Below are positions 1 to 11,924 of a stretch of DNA of 64,000 nt, piece after piece. Each line of letters starts with the position of its first letter. Position 1 is the first letter of the stretch. A program made the translations under genes and the position numbers. Below the pieces are notes generated by a model. It saw nothing but the letters and a program-made list of their open reading frames with translations. It did no database searches and was not told the DNA's origin. Where the stretch lies: assembly GCA_038326615.1 (NCBI GenBank), contig JBBQKF010000001.1, positions 30,461 to 94,460 of the forward strand, read 5' to 3'. This DNA is from JBBQKF01 sp038326615. Its GTDB lineage: Bacteria; Bacillota; Clostridia; Saccharofermentanales; UBA5734.

Positions 1-1405
1 CAAATCCCCGCGAACCTTTTATTAGTATAACATCATCATTGCCTATTTCATTAACCAATTCCGAAATGAGCTCATCTCTTGTTTCAAAATGTTTATAAAT
101 AATTGATTTAGGATTTGATATTGGTTGTGATTGTAAATGTTCATTCTCTTTTATAATCCCAGTTTCTATAGGAATTGTTTGTTCTCCACACGTAAAAACA
201 ATATCAATCCCCTGTAATACACACTCTTCTCCCACTTTTTCATGAGCAAATTCCGAAAATTTGCCTAGCTCAAGCATTCCTCCTAGTGCAGCAATTTTTC
301 TTTTTGTGCCAGCAATATTAGATAACATCGATATTGCAGCCTTCATGGATTCAAGTCCCGCATTATATGAGTCATCAATAATCGTCATTCCATTATAATG
401 AAGAACTTTTTGGCGGTTCCCTACATTCTTATAAGACATAAGGCCTTTGATGATGTCATTAAGATTAAGTCCAAGCTCAATGCCAGCACCGATTCCAGTC
501 AAAGCATTTGTAACATTATGAATTCCAGGAACAGGAATCATTACATTATCAATAATAATGGGTATTCCACTTATTGCTTTTATTTCTACACTAAATATTA
601 CGGAGGATTCAGACAAAATAATATTAAAAGCCTTTATCACAAGATCAGCATTAGCAGGGACAGATTCATCTGTAATCACAAGAGTTGTTCTGATTTTTCC
701 GGTCATTCTTTCACAATACATAGAAAGATATGGATCATTCCCATTTAGAATTAGCAATCCGCCAGGCTTTAGGCCCTCTGCAATTTCAATTTTTGCATGA
801 AAAATTTCATCTTGACTTCCTAATCTTTCAATATGAGCAATACCAATATTAGTTATAACAGCAATATCAGGTTGGGCAATCATTGTCAGTTCAAGGATTT
901 CACCCTTACCTCGCATTCCTAATTCCGTAATACAAACTTCTGTACCAGCAGTAGCTTCAAGTAAAGTCTTTGGCAATCCGATTTCATTGTTAAAATTTTC
1001 TTTAGTCTGATATGTATTAATGCTAGATGATATCGCAGCAAAAACCATTTCCCGTGTTGATGTTTTCCCCACACTACCTGTAATTCCAATAACTTTAAAG
1101 TCTTCTTCAATTCGCTTTGCTTTAGCAATCATTTGGTATGCTTTTAGTGTATCGGAGACCAATATTGCATTGTAATCACCTTCTGTCATTTTCGTGACAT
1201 CGCTTACACAGATTGAATTTGCACCTTTTCCGATAGCAACATTTATATAATCATGTCCATCGAATTTTTTGCCACACAAAGCTATAAAAAGGCAATTTGG
1301 AGAGATTTCTCTAGTATCGGTTGAAACACACGAAATGCTATTTTTTGTAGTTGATTTTCTAATCAACTCTCCATTTACTATTGAAGCAATATTTTTCAAA
1401 TTCAT
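1..1405 (-). CDS. murF: UDP-N-acetylmuramoyl-tripeptide--D-alanyl-D-alanine ligase, 3' end outside window
   Basis: Cytoplasmic Mur ligase that adds D-Ala-D-Ala to the UDP-MurNAc-tripeptide in peptidoglycan precursor synthesis. Reading the minus strand from the ATG at 1405 gives an uninterrupted frame of about 468 codons that runs off the left edge, so the last residues are missing. Visible are the N-terminal substrate-binding segment (DTREISPNCLFIALCGKKFD), the ATP-binding loop GITGSVGKTSTRE, and a central-domain stretch ITNIGIAHIERLG. The start is chosen because the ATG at 1410 hits a stop after two codons and AGGT lies about 9 bases upstream of 1405. It follows murE by about 300 bp in the dcw order. 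The family assignment is clear; only the C-terminus is unseen. Confidence 0.93.
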   Translation of the reverse strand, partial: MNLKNIASIVNGELIRKSTTKNSISCVSTDTREISPNCLFIALCGKKFDGHDYINVAIGKGANSICVSDVTKMTEGDYNAILVSDTLKAYQMIAKAKRIEEDFKVIGITGSVGKTSTREMVFAAISSSINTYQTKENFNNEIGLPKTLLEATAGTEVCITELGMRGKGEILELTMIAQPDIAVITNIGIAHIERLGSQDEIFHAKIEIAEGLKPGGLLILNGNDPYLSMYCERMTGKIRTTLVITDESVPANADLVIKAFNIILSESSVIFSVEIKAISGIPIIIDNVMIPVPGIHNVTNALTGIGAGIELGLNLNDIIKGLMSYKNVGNRQKVLHYNGMTIIDDSYNAGLESMKAAISMLSNIAGTKRKIAALGGMLELGKFSEFAHEKVGEECVLQGIDIVFTCGEQTIPIETGIIKENEHLQSQPISNPKSIIYKHFETRDELISELVNEIGNDDVILIKGSRGF

Positions 1406-1707
1406 TTCATATTACCTGGATTAATCCGTCTTTAATTTCTCGAACTAATCATCCTTCCTATATTAGGATTCAATAAATCTATTTGCTTTTCGTTACAAGT
1501 ATTTTGTCTAATTAATTTTTTAGTCCCAAGTATCACAATTGTTTGTTTTGTTAGCATTATGTTTTTTCTATAATTTTATTGACTAGTGCTTTGTAACAAA
1601 ACAATAATTTGGTGTTACATAGCTCTGGGTATAGCTTTTAATGCAAGGTTTACCATTTGATAGTGTACTTGTACTTTTTAAAATAATCCTTTTAAAAATT
1701 GTGTAAC
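1406..1707. other. murE-murF intergenic, no gene seen
   Basis: About 300 bp between murE and murF with stop codons in all frames. It is AT-rich. I see no convincing hairpin, repeat array or RNA gene; murF may be read through from murE or have its own weak promoter here. Confidence 0.5.
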
Positions 1708-3189
1708 TCAGATTAATTCTTTCAAAATCTGTGTTGCAACCTCAACATCATCATAATGTATTGTCTTGTCCGCGAAAATCTGGTAATTCTCGTGACCCTT
1801 GCCCGCAATTATAACCATGTCCCCATCTTTAGCATTTGAAATTGCATATTTAATAGCATCCGTTCTGTCAGGTATTTTTATATATTCACCTTTAGTTTTA
1901 TTTATCCCTGTTTCAATGTCTGCAAGAATCGACAGAGGCGGTTCAGTTCTTGGATTATCAGATGTTATAACCGTTATATCAGCTAGCCTTCCCGAAGCTT
2001 CTCCCATCTCAAATCTTCTCGATTTAGCTCTGTCCCCACCACAACCAAATACGCAATAAATCTTTCCTTTCACGTATTCTCTTAATGTTACTAGCAAGCT
2101 TTCAAGACTTGCGGCATTATGAGCGTAATCAACTATAACCTGAAAATTCCTATTTGTCTTGACTGGTTCTACTCTTCCTTTAACTTTAATATTATAGAGC
2201 CCTGCAAGAACGCTTTTAAAAGAAACCCCTAAAATACCTCCACAAGCAATTGCACAAAGCGCATTGTATACATTAAATTTACCAGGCATGCCAACAAAAA
2301 CACTGCCATTATACCATGGACTTTCAATCATGAATTGTGTACCAATTCTGTCGTTGTCTACTATAGTCTCAATATTAGAGCCTCTTATCATCGCTCCTAA
2401 AGACAATCCAAAAGTATAAATTTTCGTATCCGGTCTTGCCATAGCCCTTTGAATCATCTGATTTGAATAATCTGCATCAATGTTTATGACAGCATTTTTA
2501 GAAATATCAAATAATAACGATTTTGCTTGCCAATATTCTTCTATATTTGCGTGTTCACCAGGACCTATATGATCATTGTATAAATTCATATAAGCGCCAA
2601 TTTCATATTCACAACCATAAACTCTAGATAGTGAAAGCCCTTGCGAAGATACTTCCATTATGCAATCTTCAATACCAGCCCTTACGCAATCATCAAGCAG
2701 CGATTGAAGTTCGAAAGACTCAGGCGTGGTTCTAGATGTATAAACTATTTCATCACCTATCATATTAGTTATAGTTCCGATAAGCCCTGTTTTCTTACCT
2801 TCTGCTTCAAGGATTGCTTTTACCATGAACGTTACAGTGGTTTTGCCTTTTGTTCCAGTTATTCCAACTAGATGCAACTTGCGTGAAGGATGTTCAAAAA
2901 AAGCTGTGCTCACATGAGCCAAACCTATTCTTGTGTCAGGCACTTTAATTTTAATAGCACCTGTTAATTCGACATCATTTTGAATCATGACCGCAACAGC
3001 GCCAGCTGCAATAGCCTGCTCTATATATTCGTGGCCATCACTAACAAACCCATTTATACAAATAAACAAAGATCCATTTCGAACTTTCCGAGAGTCGTAT
3101 GCAATATTTTCTATATCTGTATCTTGTAAATCATAATCACATGATCGTATTTTATATTCCAAGCCTTCAATTAATTCTTTAAGTTTCAT
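1708..3189 (-). CDS. murE: UDP-N-acetylmuramoyl-L-alanyl-D-glutamate--2,6-diaminopimelate ligase
   Basis: Cytoplasmic Mur ligase that adds the third amino acid of the stem peptide. The N-terminal uridine-nucleotide domain carries YDSRKVRNGSLFICING; the ATP loop is GITGTKGKTTVT; the C-terminal domain has SDNPRTEPP. The DNPR motif is the family marker for meso-diaminopimelate rather than lysine, which agrees with a lysA (DAP decarboxylase) gene elsewhere in the window. The start is placed at 3189 (MKLKELIEG) because GGAGGT lies just upstream; an in-frame upstream ATG at 3222 has no good ribosome binding site. The product is 493 residues, normal for the family. It sits between the SpoVD-like PBP gene and murF. 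Confidence 0.96.
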   Translation of the reverse strand: MKLKELIEGLEYKIRSCDYDLQDTDIENIAYDSRKVRNGSLFICINGFVSDGHEYIEQAIAAGAVAVMIQNDVELTGAIKIKVPDTRIGLAHVSTAFFEHPSRKLHLVGITGTKGKTTVTFMVKAILEAEGKKTGLIGTITNMIGDEIVYTSRTTPESFELQSLLDDCVRAGIEDCIMEVSSQGLSLSRVYGCEYEIGAYMNLYNDHIGPGEHANIEEYWQAKSLLFDISKNAVINIDADYSNQMIQRAMARPDTKIYTFGLSLGAMIRGSNIETIVDNDRIGTQFMIESPWYNGSVFVGMPGKFNVYNALCAIACGGILGVSFKSVLAGLYNIKVKGRVEPVKTNRNFQVIVDYAHNAASLESLLVTLREYVKGKIYCVFGCGGDRAKSRRFEMGEASGRLADITVITSDNPRTEPPLSILADIETGINKTKGEYIKIPDRTDAIKYAISNAKDGDMVIIAGKGHENYQIFADKTIHYDDVEVATQILKELI

Positions 3190-3283
3190 TTTACCTCCGT
3201 AAAAACTTTTGATTATTATCAATTATAAGCTTTTAATTCTTCAATTTCTTTTAATAGTAATCTAATTTCCATTATCAATTAGC

Positions 3284-3430
3284 AGTTATCAGTTATCAGT
3301 TATCAGTTATCGGTTATCAGTTATCGGTTATCAGTTATCGGTTATCGGTTATCGGTTATCGGTTATCGGTTATCAGTTATCAGTTATCGGTTATCGGTTA
3401 TCGGTTATCGGTTATCGGTTATCGGTTATT
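3284..3430. repeat. 21-copy heptanucleotide tandem repeat
   Basis: Exactly 147 bp of the 7-bp unit RGTTATC (AGTTATC or GGTTATC), counted as 21 consecutive copies, the last ending in T. It lies between the PBP stop (3456) and the murE start (3189), in the transcribed dcw cluster. Because 7 is not a multiple of 3 and each minus-strand unit is GATAACY, the array cannot be read through in any frame. It looks like a slippage-prone minisatellite. Confidence 0.97.
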
Positions 3431-3455
3431 AACAAATTGCTATTCATCGATTGTG

Positions 3456-5828
3456 TTAGCTTTTTGGTTTTGGAGTTACTGCAATTGTTGGTGTTACCGC
3501 CTCAAAAACATCATCGTTTTCCTGTTCTTGCGTTGAGAACACAACACTCATCATGCTTCTTTGTACAACTTTTGTTCCCGGAAGAATGCTCTGCGAAATT
3601 GCAGTACCTAAGCAATCTCCGTCAATTATAATATTAATTCCTGATTCTGTCATTGCTCTGATGCATTCATTTACATTTTTGCCTTTAATATCCGGAACAG
3701 TCGCAAGTGGCTGGGTCGCGCTTGCTGATGAATAAACTGCAATTGTTCCACCTTTATTTAATGGAAAATCCTTAACCGGGTTTTGAAAGAGAACTTTGGT
3801 CTCATCTCCCATTACACCTGACGGATCATCAATATTAAGTCCCGCAGCCTGCAGCTTAACTCGGGCTTCCTTAAATGTCAGTCCCTGAAGATTGGGAACT
3901 GGATTCTTCTTTGTTAAAACCGAAACATCATTTGACGTGTAAACGCGAGGAATACTCATATATTCAAGAATCTTACTTGTCATTTTCGCAGAAGTTAATG
4001 CAGCAAGACTTGATCTTGCATTTTTTTCTTGAGGCGCAAACAATACAACCAATATAGTAATAACAGGTTGTTCGACTGGCGCCATTGAAAGAAAAGAAAT
4101 ATCATTTTTCTTATCAATTATTTCGTCACCAACCATTTTCCCACGTGTTGACGTACTGGTTTTACCTCCAACACTATATCCTTCGACGTATCCCTTACTA
4201 CCAGTACCATAAAGAACAACTCCTTTGAGCAAAGTTCTTATTCTGGTTGCAGTTTCCTCAGAAACAACTCTTCTAACAGTCTCCGGTGATATTTCTTTAA
4301 CTACATTGCCGTCCGAATCAGTTAAACTTCTTACAACCTGCGGACGCATAAGTGATCCACCGTTTGCAAAAACATTGTAAGATGTTATCATAGAAAGCGG
4401 AGTTACGGTTGATTGTTCACCAAAGGCTAAACAAGACATATCAAGTTGGGTTGGTGCTGCATGAAAAAGCCCTTTGCCTTCACCTGGCAAATCAATTCCT
4501 GTAAGATCTGCAAATCCGAATCCGCGCACATAACTATAATATTTGAGAATGCCAAGACGATTTGCTAGTTGTACAAAAATCGGATTACATGAATTCCAGA
4601 ATCCTCTTTCTGCTGTTTCAATACCATGTCCACCTTTCTGGCTACATCCAATAATACGGTCTGCAATCTTTATTGGGGCATCACTAAGCATTTCGCTTTC
4701 AAGATATTTACCTTCTTCCATAGCCATAGCAGCTGTCAGAGCCTTGAAAGTTGAACCTGGCTCATATGTATCAGAAATTGCACGGTTACGCCATACGTTT
4801 TTTGAAAGATATTTAATATTTTCGAGCTTTGTAGGGTCCCATGTTTTGATATCTTGGCCTGGTGGAGCAGCAGTTGGATTGCTTAAGTCAAATCCTGGCG
4901 AACTTGTCATTCCAAGAACGCTACCAGTATATGGATCCATAACAATTGCAACGCCACCCTCAGCAACATTATATATTTCAATACTGTTTTTAAGTTCATT
5001 TTCAATGATTTTTTGGATTTCAATATCTATTGTTGATATTACATTATATCCGTTTCTTGCTCTAAGACTTATAGGAACAGCAAATGGCAGCATCGCCTGA
5101 CCGTAATTATCAGTCTGAGCATATGTGTATCCTGGTTCTCCTGTCATCTGACCATTATATTGATATTCAAGTCCTAGCTGCCCCATACCATCAGGACTAT
5201 TAAACCCTATAACATTAGCAGCAATCTTACCTTGAGGATAATATCTTTTGTCTATAGGGTCAATTGAAATACCACCTATTTCGTTATCTTTTCTAAATTT
5301 CTTGAGTTTATCAGATTCTACTTTTTCTACTCTCTTCTTCAAAATTATCCATGTCTTATCCTTTTGTTTGATTTTGTTAAGTACTTCTGCGACATCAAGG
5401 CTTAGAGCTCCTGCAATGCCTTTAGCAATGTCTTCTTCAGATATTTTAGTATTATTTCTTGACTTCACATCAGAAGGGGTGATGCCTATGTTTTCGACAA
5501 CAGTACTTAAAGCAAGTTCACGGCCATTTCTGTCATATATTGAACCTCTCATTGGCGTTTCGACTATTTTCTTATAATGGCTGGCAGTAGCTGCCAAAGC
5601 GTGTGAGTCATATTCAAGGACTTGTAAATTAAAAAGAACGTTCACAAGGTAAGCAGAAAAAAGAAGCAATATCGTTGTTGCAACCCATATTGCCTTACTT
5701 GATTTGCTCTTTTTAATTTTCTTTCTCTTTTTACTGTTAACTTTATCAGAAGTTCCACCAGAATACGAAAGACGCTGACTTTCTGTTCCAGTTCCGGATT
5801 TATTGTAATTATGATTTTGCAATTCCAC
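3456..5828 (-). CDS. SpoVD/FtsI-type penicillin-binding protein with two PASTA domains
   Basis: Class B transpeptidase that cross-links peptidoglycan at the septum or spore cortex. Order: basic cytoplasmic tail, one membrane anchor (about residues 46-66), pedestal/dimerisation domain with RGSIYDRNG (94-102), transpeptidase domain with STFK (359-362) and SCN (413-415), then two C-terminal PASTA domains (about 650-715 and 720-780). The third active-site box, normally KTG, reads KTS (556-558). The PASTA pair favours SpoVD over division FtsI, but dcw position and family overlap leave both open. The start is a GTG at 5828 with AAAGG six bases upstream. It lies directly after the FtsL-like gene and before murE. 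Confidence 0.9.
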   Translation of the reverse strand: MELQNHNYNKSGTGTESQRLSYSGGTSDKVNSKKRKKIKKSKSSKAIWVATTILLLFSAYLVNVLFNLQVLEYDSHALAATASHYKKIVETPMRGSIYDRNGRELALSTVVENIGITPSDVKSRNNTKISEEDIAKGIAGALSLDVAEVLNKIKQKDKTWIILKKRVEKVESDKLKKFRKDNEIGGISIDPIDKRYYPQGKIAANVIGFNSPDGMGQLGLEYQYNGQMTGEPGYTYAQTDNYGQAMLPFAVPISLRARNGYNVISTIDIEIQKIIENELKNSIEIYNVAEGGVAIVMDPYTGSVLGMTSSPGFDLSNPTAAPPGQDIKTWDPTKLENIKYLSKNVWRNRAISDTYEPGSTFKALTAAMAMEEGKYLESEMLSDAPIKIADRIIGCSQKGGHGIETAERGFWNSCNPIFVQLANRLGILKYYSYVRGFGFADLTGIDLPGEGKGLFHAAPTQLDMSCLAFGEQSTVTPLSMITSYNVFANGGSLMRPQVVRSLTDSDGNVVKEISPETVRRVVSEETATRIRTLLKGVVLYGTGSKGYVEGYSVGGKTSTSTRGKMVGDEIIDKKNDISFLSMAPVEQPVITILVVLFAPQEKNARSSLAALTSAKMTSKILEYMSIPRVYTSNDVSVLTKKNPVPNLQGLTFKEARVKLQAAGLNIDDPSGVMGDETKVLFQNPVKDFPLNKGGTIAVYSSASATQPLATVPDIKGKNVNECIRAMTESGINIIIDGDCLGTAISQSILPGTKVVQRSMMSVVFSTQEQENDDVFEAVTPTIAVTPKPKS

Positions 5829-5872
5829 CTACCACCTTTACATTAACATTATAAAGAATAATGGAATAATCT

Positions 5873-6436
5873 TCAACGTATTGTTTTAAAAAACCCTTCA
5901 ATATTATTAAATGCATTCACTAGTTGTGTTGAGTCACCATTAATATTCTGATTTTCTTTATCAATTATTATGCGATCACTAACAGGGATCATTACATGTA
6001 CTACCTGCTTTTGTGCTGGGTCTTGCATACTAAGACGTTTGATTGCGAGTGAACGAATTAGGTTTAAATCAGTTTTCTTAGACATTGTTTCCATTAATTG
6101 ATTATTATCTTTCACAATATTTTTTATTTCTCTTTCTAACTTAACGTTTGCATAATTCATTTCAAGAATTTGAGAAGACCTATATAATATGCCGGCAAAT
6201 GTTACAGCAACAAATGCTACAACAATAATAACTGCAAATATTGCGCCGATTCTCTGTCTTGCCATTTGATGATGGAACCTTTCAGCAATCCGTGTTTCTT
6301 CGCTAACATGATTAAAAGTAACTCGTTTAGGGTCAGCTTTATATCTTTTCCTATATTCGCGAGTTTGTACTTTTTTTCTATTATCTTTATATGAGAATTC
6401 TGGTAATTTGTAAGCAAGATTTCCTTGTGGTCCCAT
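5873..6436 (-). CDS. FtsL-like cell division protein
   Basis: 187-residue bitopic membrane protein. It has a basic cytoplasmic N-terminus of about 80 residues, one hydrophobic segment (about residues 84-106, IGAIFAVIIVVAFVAVTFAG) and an extracellular coiled-coil-like stretch rich in E, K, L and N. Its position between rsmH and the transpeptidase gene is the canonical ftsL slot. FtsL proteins diverge strongly, so identity rests on topology and gene order rather than on motifs. By analogy with known divisomes it would pair with a DivIC/FtsB-type protein and the neighbouring PBP. The cytoplasmic tail is longer than in most FtsL proteins. Confidence 0.78.
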   Translation of the reverse strand: MGPQGNLAYKLPEFSYKDNRKKVQTREYRKRYKADPKRVTFNHVSEETRIAERFHHQMARQRIGAIFAVIIVVAFVAVTFAGILYRSSQILEMNYANVKLEREIKNIVKDNNQLMETMSKKTDLNLIRSLAIKRLSMQDPAQKQVVHVMIPVSDRIIIDKENQNINGDSTQLVNAFNNIEGFFKTIR

Positions 6437-6590
6437 TTATTTGTCCTCCTGTCTCTATGATTTTTTATTTGTTCACTTGTTTATGTCCTCTTACTAATTG
6501 GTCTTACACTAATTTTGAAACTTTTCTTTATTATTCTCTAAATGCTTTTCTGCTTTTATCTTAATTAATTCTTCTTTAAATAATATAAAT

Positions 6591-7547
6591 TTACAATTTC
6601 TCCATTACTCTTAGCTTTGCACTTCTTGCCCGTGGATTTATCAAAAGCTCTTCATCGCCTGATATAATTGGTTTTCTCGTAATGATTTTTATTGAAGGCT
6701 TCTTGTTACATGCACAAACCGGGAAATTTTTAGGGCAGGTACATGGATTTTCAAATTTTTTAAAAGCGTCTTTGACAATTCTGTCTTCAAGTGAGTGAAA
6801 AGAAATTGCTGCAAATCTTCCTTCCGGCTTTAAAATTTCGGGCATTACCTCTACTAGGGATGTGATTGAATCAAGTTCATGATTCACTTCAATTCTTATT
6901 GCCTGAAAAGTTCTTTTTGCCGGATGTTGTTGTTCCTTTTTTCCTTGCGCTGGCATTGCATTACGTATAATGTCAGATAGTTGTTTAGTTGTAGTTATTC
7001 TGTTTATAGCTCTTTCTTTTAAAATCCCAGCAACGATTCTTCTGCTATATCGCTCTTCACCATATTCGAAAAGGATTTTTTCAAGTTGCGCCGCAGAATA
7101 TTTGTTAACAACATCAGTTGCAGTTAGTGAAGATGAAAGATCCATTCTCATGTCAAGAGGACCGTCCTGCATATACCCAAATCCTCTAACATTTTCATCT
7201 AACTGATAAGATGAAACACCAAAATCTGCAAGTACTCCATCAACCTTTTCGATTTCCTCTTGCAAAAGACTTTCACGAATCATTGAAAAATCGCTTTTAA
7301 TAAATCTGTACTCGGCCTTCGTTTCAAACGAAGATAATTTTCCTTTTGCGGCCAACAAAGCATGTTCATCCTTATCAAAACAAATTAGAAGTCCACCTTC
7401 TCCAAGTTTCTTCAAAATCCCAAGTGAATGTCCACCGCCACCGGTAGTACAGTCAACATATATTCCGTTTTCTTTAATGTTTAAAGCCACCATGCATTCG
7501 TCAAAGAGTACTGGCATGTGGTTAAACTCAAATCCCTTTGATGTCAT
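6591..7547 (-). CDS. rsmH: 16S rRNA (cytosine(1402)-N(4))-methyltransferase
   Basis: SAM-dependent methyltransferase that modifies C1402 of 16S rRNA. It carries the SAM-binding motif YVDCTTGGGGHS near residue 35, the family signature ADFGVSSYQLDE, and the C-terminal SFHSLEDRIVK and NPRARSAKLRV. Length (318) is normal. It overlaps the end of mraZ by 20 bp, so the two are translationally coupled. Confidence 0.97.
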   Translation of the reverse strand: MTSKGFEFNHMPVLFDECMVALNIKENGIYVDCTTGGGGHSLGILKKLGEGGLLICFDKDEHALLAAKGKLSSFETKAEYRFIKSDFSMIRESLLQEEIEKVDGVLADFGVSSYQLDENVRGFGYMQDGPLDMRMDLSSSLTATDVVNKYSAAQLEKILFEYGEERYSRRIVAGILKERAINRITTTKQLSDIIRNAMPAQGKKEQQHPAKRTFQAIRIEVNHELDSITSLVEVMPEILKPEGRFAAISFHSLEDRIVKDAFKKFENPCTCPKNFPVCACNKKPSIKIITRKPIISGDEELLINPRARSAKLRVMEKL

Positions 7548-7962
7548 ATTTGCTCAGGTCCTCTGAGAGCTTAGAACCTGTTGCCTCTCTCTCTAAATCA
7601 TATGCGGCCTTCGACCAAATCTCGAATTTGTCAAAAAGATAAATAATATAAACGTCACCGTTGCTTTTAACATTGATTTCGTTCCACAGTTCTTCTGAAA
7701 CGCTTACTCTTCCTTGGCTATCCATATCACACAAAATTGCTTCACCAAGAATTTCTCTTCTAATTTTCCTAACAACTGGGTCAGTTCCTGAAAGTTGAGA
7801 TAATTGTTCTCTGATAAATCCAAATTGATCTGGTGTGTATCCCGAAAGACATGCTGCATCAAGACTCTTTGTTATATAAACGCGCTTGCCAAGATCATCT
7901 CTGATTTTAGCAGGGATAAACATGCGTCCTTTTGAATCTATCGTGTGCAGATATCTTCCCAT
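7528..7962 (-). CDS. mraZ: MraZ transcriptional regulator / division cluster repressor
   Basis: 144-residue protein of two SpoVT-AbrB domains. The first contains GRYLHTIDSKGRMFIPAKIR and the second DMDSQGRVSVSEELW, each with the duplicated GR motif. MraZ binds repeated TGG-type boxes in its own promoter and represses the dcw operon. Here two such pairs lie 47-92 bp upstream of the start. It is first in the cluster; rsmH overlaps its 3' end. Confidence 0.97.
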   Translation of the reverse strand: MGRYLHTIDSKGRMFIPAKIRDDLGKRVYITKSLDAACLSGYTPDQFGFIREQLSQLSGTDPVVRKIRREILGEAILCDMDSQGRVSVSEELWNEINVKSNGDVYIIYLFDKFEIWSKAAYDLEREATGSKLSEDLSKYDIKGI

Positions 7963-8008
7963 CAGTTCAACTCCCTTTTTACGTTTTTCGTGATTTTTGT
8001 AATTTTCC

Positions 8009-8054
8009 CACCACTATGCACCACATCAATTTATTTTCACTCCACAATTCACCA
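8009..8054 (-). promoter_or_regulatory. Candidate MraZ operator (two TGGNG box pairs)
   Basis: On the minus strand the leader contains TGGTG-N5-TGGAG (8054-8040) and TGGTG-N5-TGGTG (8023-8009). Boxes within each pair recur every 10 bp. Known MraZ sites are TGGG-like boxes with the same 10-bp period upstream of mraZ. They lie just after the predicted transcription start, a position suited to autorepression. That MraZ binds here is inferred. Confidence 0.6.
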
Positions 8055-8064
8055 CTTATTAAGT

Positions 8065-8093
8065 ATTTTAAACCTTTGAAATCTATAATGCAA
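8065..8093 (-). promoter_or_regulatory. Candidate sigma-A promoter of the dcw cluster
   Basis: Minus strand: TTGCAT (8093-8088), 17-bp spacer, TAAAAT (8070-8065), about 100 bp ahead of mraZ. Confidence 0.5.
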
Positions 8094-8590
8094 TAGTTTA
8101 ATGCGAATTATTTCAGTCACTTTACGTTATTTTTACCGTAAAGGTCGGTTTTTTGGACAAATCTAAAAAACTGTAATAATTCTGTAACATTAGCAGCAAA
8201 ATCAGACAGATTTTCGGAATAAAAATATTTTATACGGAACAATTTGAGACGAGAAAATTATTTATAATAGATAAATAAGACTATAGCGTTTACTCAGTAG
8301 GACTTTATTGTTTCTTACAAATACTATCAAGGAAAGTGGCTTCCATTAATTTTTAAACAGTTCGATTTGTAATTGCCTAATTTTAGTATGATTCAATAAA
8401 GTTTTTCAACCTTTACTGAGTTAACACGATAGCCATTTAGATAAATATTCGTGCTTAATAATTTTATAAAAAAGCATTTTAATCAAAATCATTTTGACGA
8501 AAATCATTTGGAATAATGATGTTTTGACAGGAATTATTTGAAGTAAAACATTTATGCAGAATGCACTTAAAACAAATAAAAAGATAATGA
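8094..8590. other. mraZ-valS spacer, no gene supported
   Basis: About 500 bp of AT-rich DNA between the dcw promoter and the valS terminator. A 62-codon minus-strand frame at 8421-8609 lacks a ribosome binding site and is made of degenerate repeated phrases (variants of AAAATCATTTTGA), so I do not call it. Confidence 0.5.
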
Positions 8591-8641
8591 AAAATCCAGC
8601 CCCTAACACATTATGCTTAACATGTTTCGAAGCTGGATTTT
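8591..8641 (-). terminator. Probable valS terminator
   Basis: AAAATCCAGC (8591-8600) and GCTGGATTTT (8632-8641) form a 10-bp stem with a long 31-base loop. On the minus strand it is followed by a T-rich stretch. It lies 30 bp past the valS stop. Confidence 0.5.
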
Positions 8642-8671
8642 ATTGTAGGAGGGATAGGTGTAGCTAAAGTG

Positions 8672-11329
<2,658 letters not shown>

Positions 11330-11355
11330 ATTGCCTCCAAGATAAATTTATTTTT

Positions 11356-11625
11356 TTACTGTACTCGAAACATAATCAATAAAATTACAAAGCCAGGTAT
11401 AGCAAACAAAAGGCCCTTAAGTTTAACATCTAGGATTGTTGTATCCCTCTTAAATTTCTTGATTTGTTCCTCATCAAGCATTGCGACTCTTTCAGGGTCA
11501 ATCACCTTTTTTTCGTCAAGTTTCTTTTTGTCAACAATTTTGGCAGCCCCGTAAATGATGACGAGTCCTGCAATTGCTAAAATACCGCCTAAAACTTTCA
11601 AAATAATTTCTGCAATCATACTCAT
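11356..11625 (-). CDS. Small two-helix membrane protein of unknown function
   Basis: 89 residues: a hydrophobic segment near residues 5-27 (ILKVLGGILAIAGLVIIYGA), a charged middle rich in K, D and E, and a second hydrophobic segment near the C-terminus (GLLFAIPGFVILLIMF). I do not recognise a family. It lies between the T-box leader and valS with only 26 bp to valS, so it is probably co-transcribed and may depend on the same tRNA-Val signal. Confidence 0.7.
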   Translation of the reverse strand: MSMIAEIILKVLGGILAIAGLVIIYGAAKIVDKKKLDEKKVIDPERVAMLDEEQIKKFKRDTTILDVKLKGLLFAIPGFVILLIMFRVQ

Positions 11626-11924
11626 TTTGTTACCTTGATTTATCCAAAAATATTTTCGATGAATAAATCATTTTCCTTTCTCAAATTTTATTTGACTTTC
11701 TATTCATATTGCTTTTATTTAACTTTGCTAATTCTTACTCTGCTCTTTTTCGGTCATTATTCAATTTTCCATCTGCCTATAATAATGTTTGTATTTTTAA
11801 CTGTTTCTGTGTTTATTTCAAATTCCATCTTTACTGATGCTCTTTTCGTTTGACTATAGCTTCTCATCATCAAGTGCTTTCTAGATTTAGTCCTGTTGTC
11901 ATTGCAATGTCATGGTGAACGCGC

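Noticed and set aside
3222..3222. Upstream ATG for murE
   Set aside because: The GGAGGT site and family N-terminus support 3189 instead.
3284..3430. CRISPR array
   Set aside because: The repeats are contiguous with no unique spacers; the same holds for 24701-24906. No cas genes are present.
8421..8609. 62-codon minus-strand frame
   Set aside because: No ribosome site, made of degenerate repeats, and overlaps the valS terminator stem.
11635..11853. 72-codon hydrophobic plus-strand frame
   Set aside because: AT-rich random hydrophobic frame lying antisense between T-box and the small membrane gene; no ribosome site.
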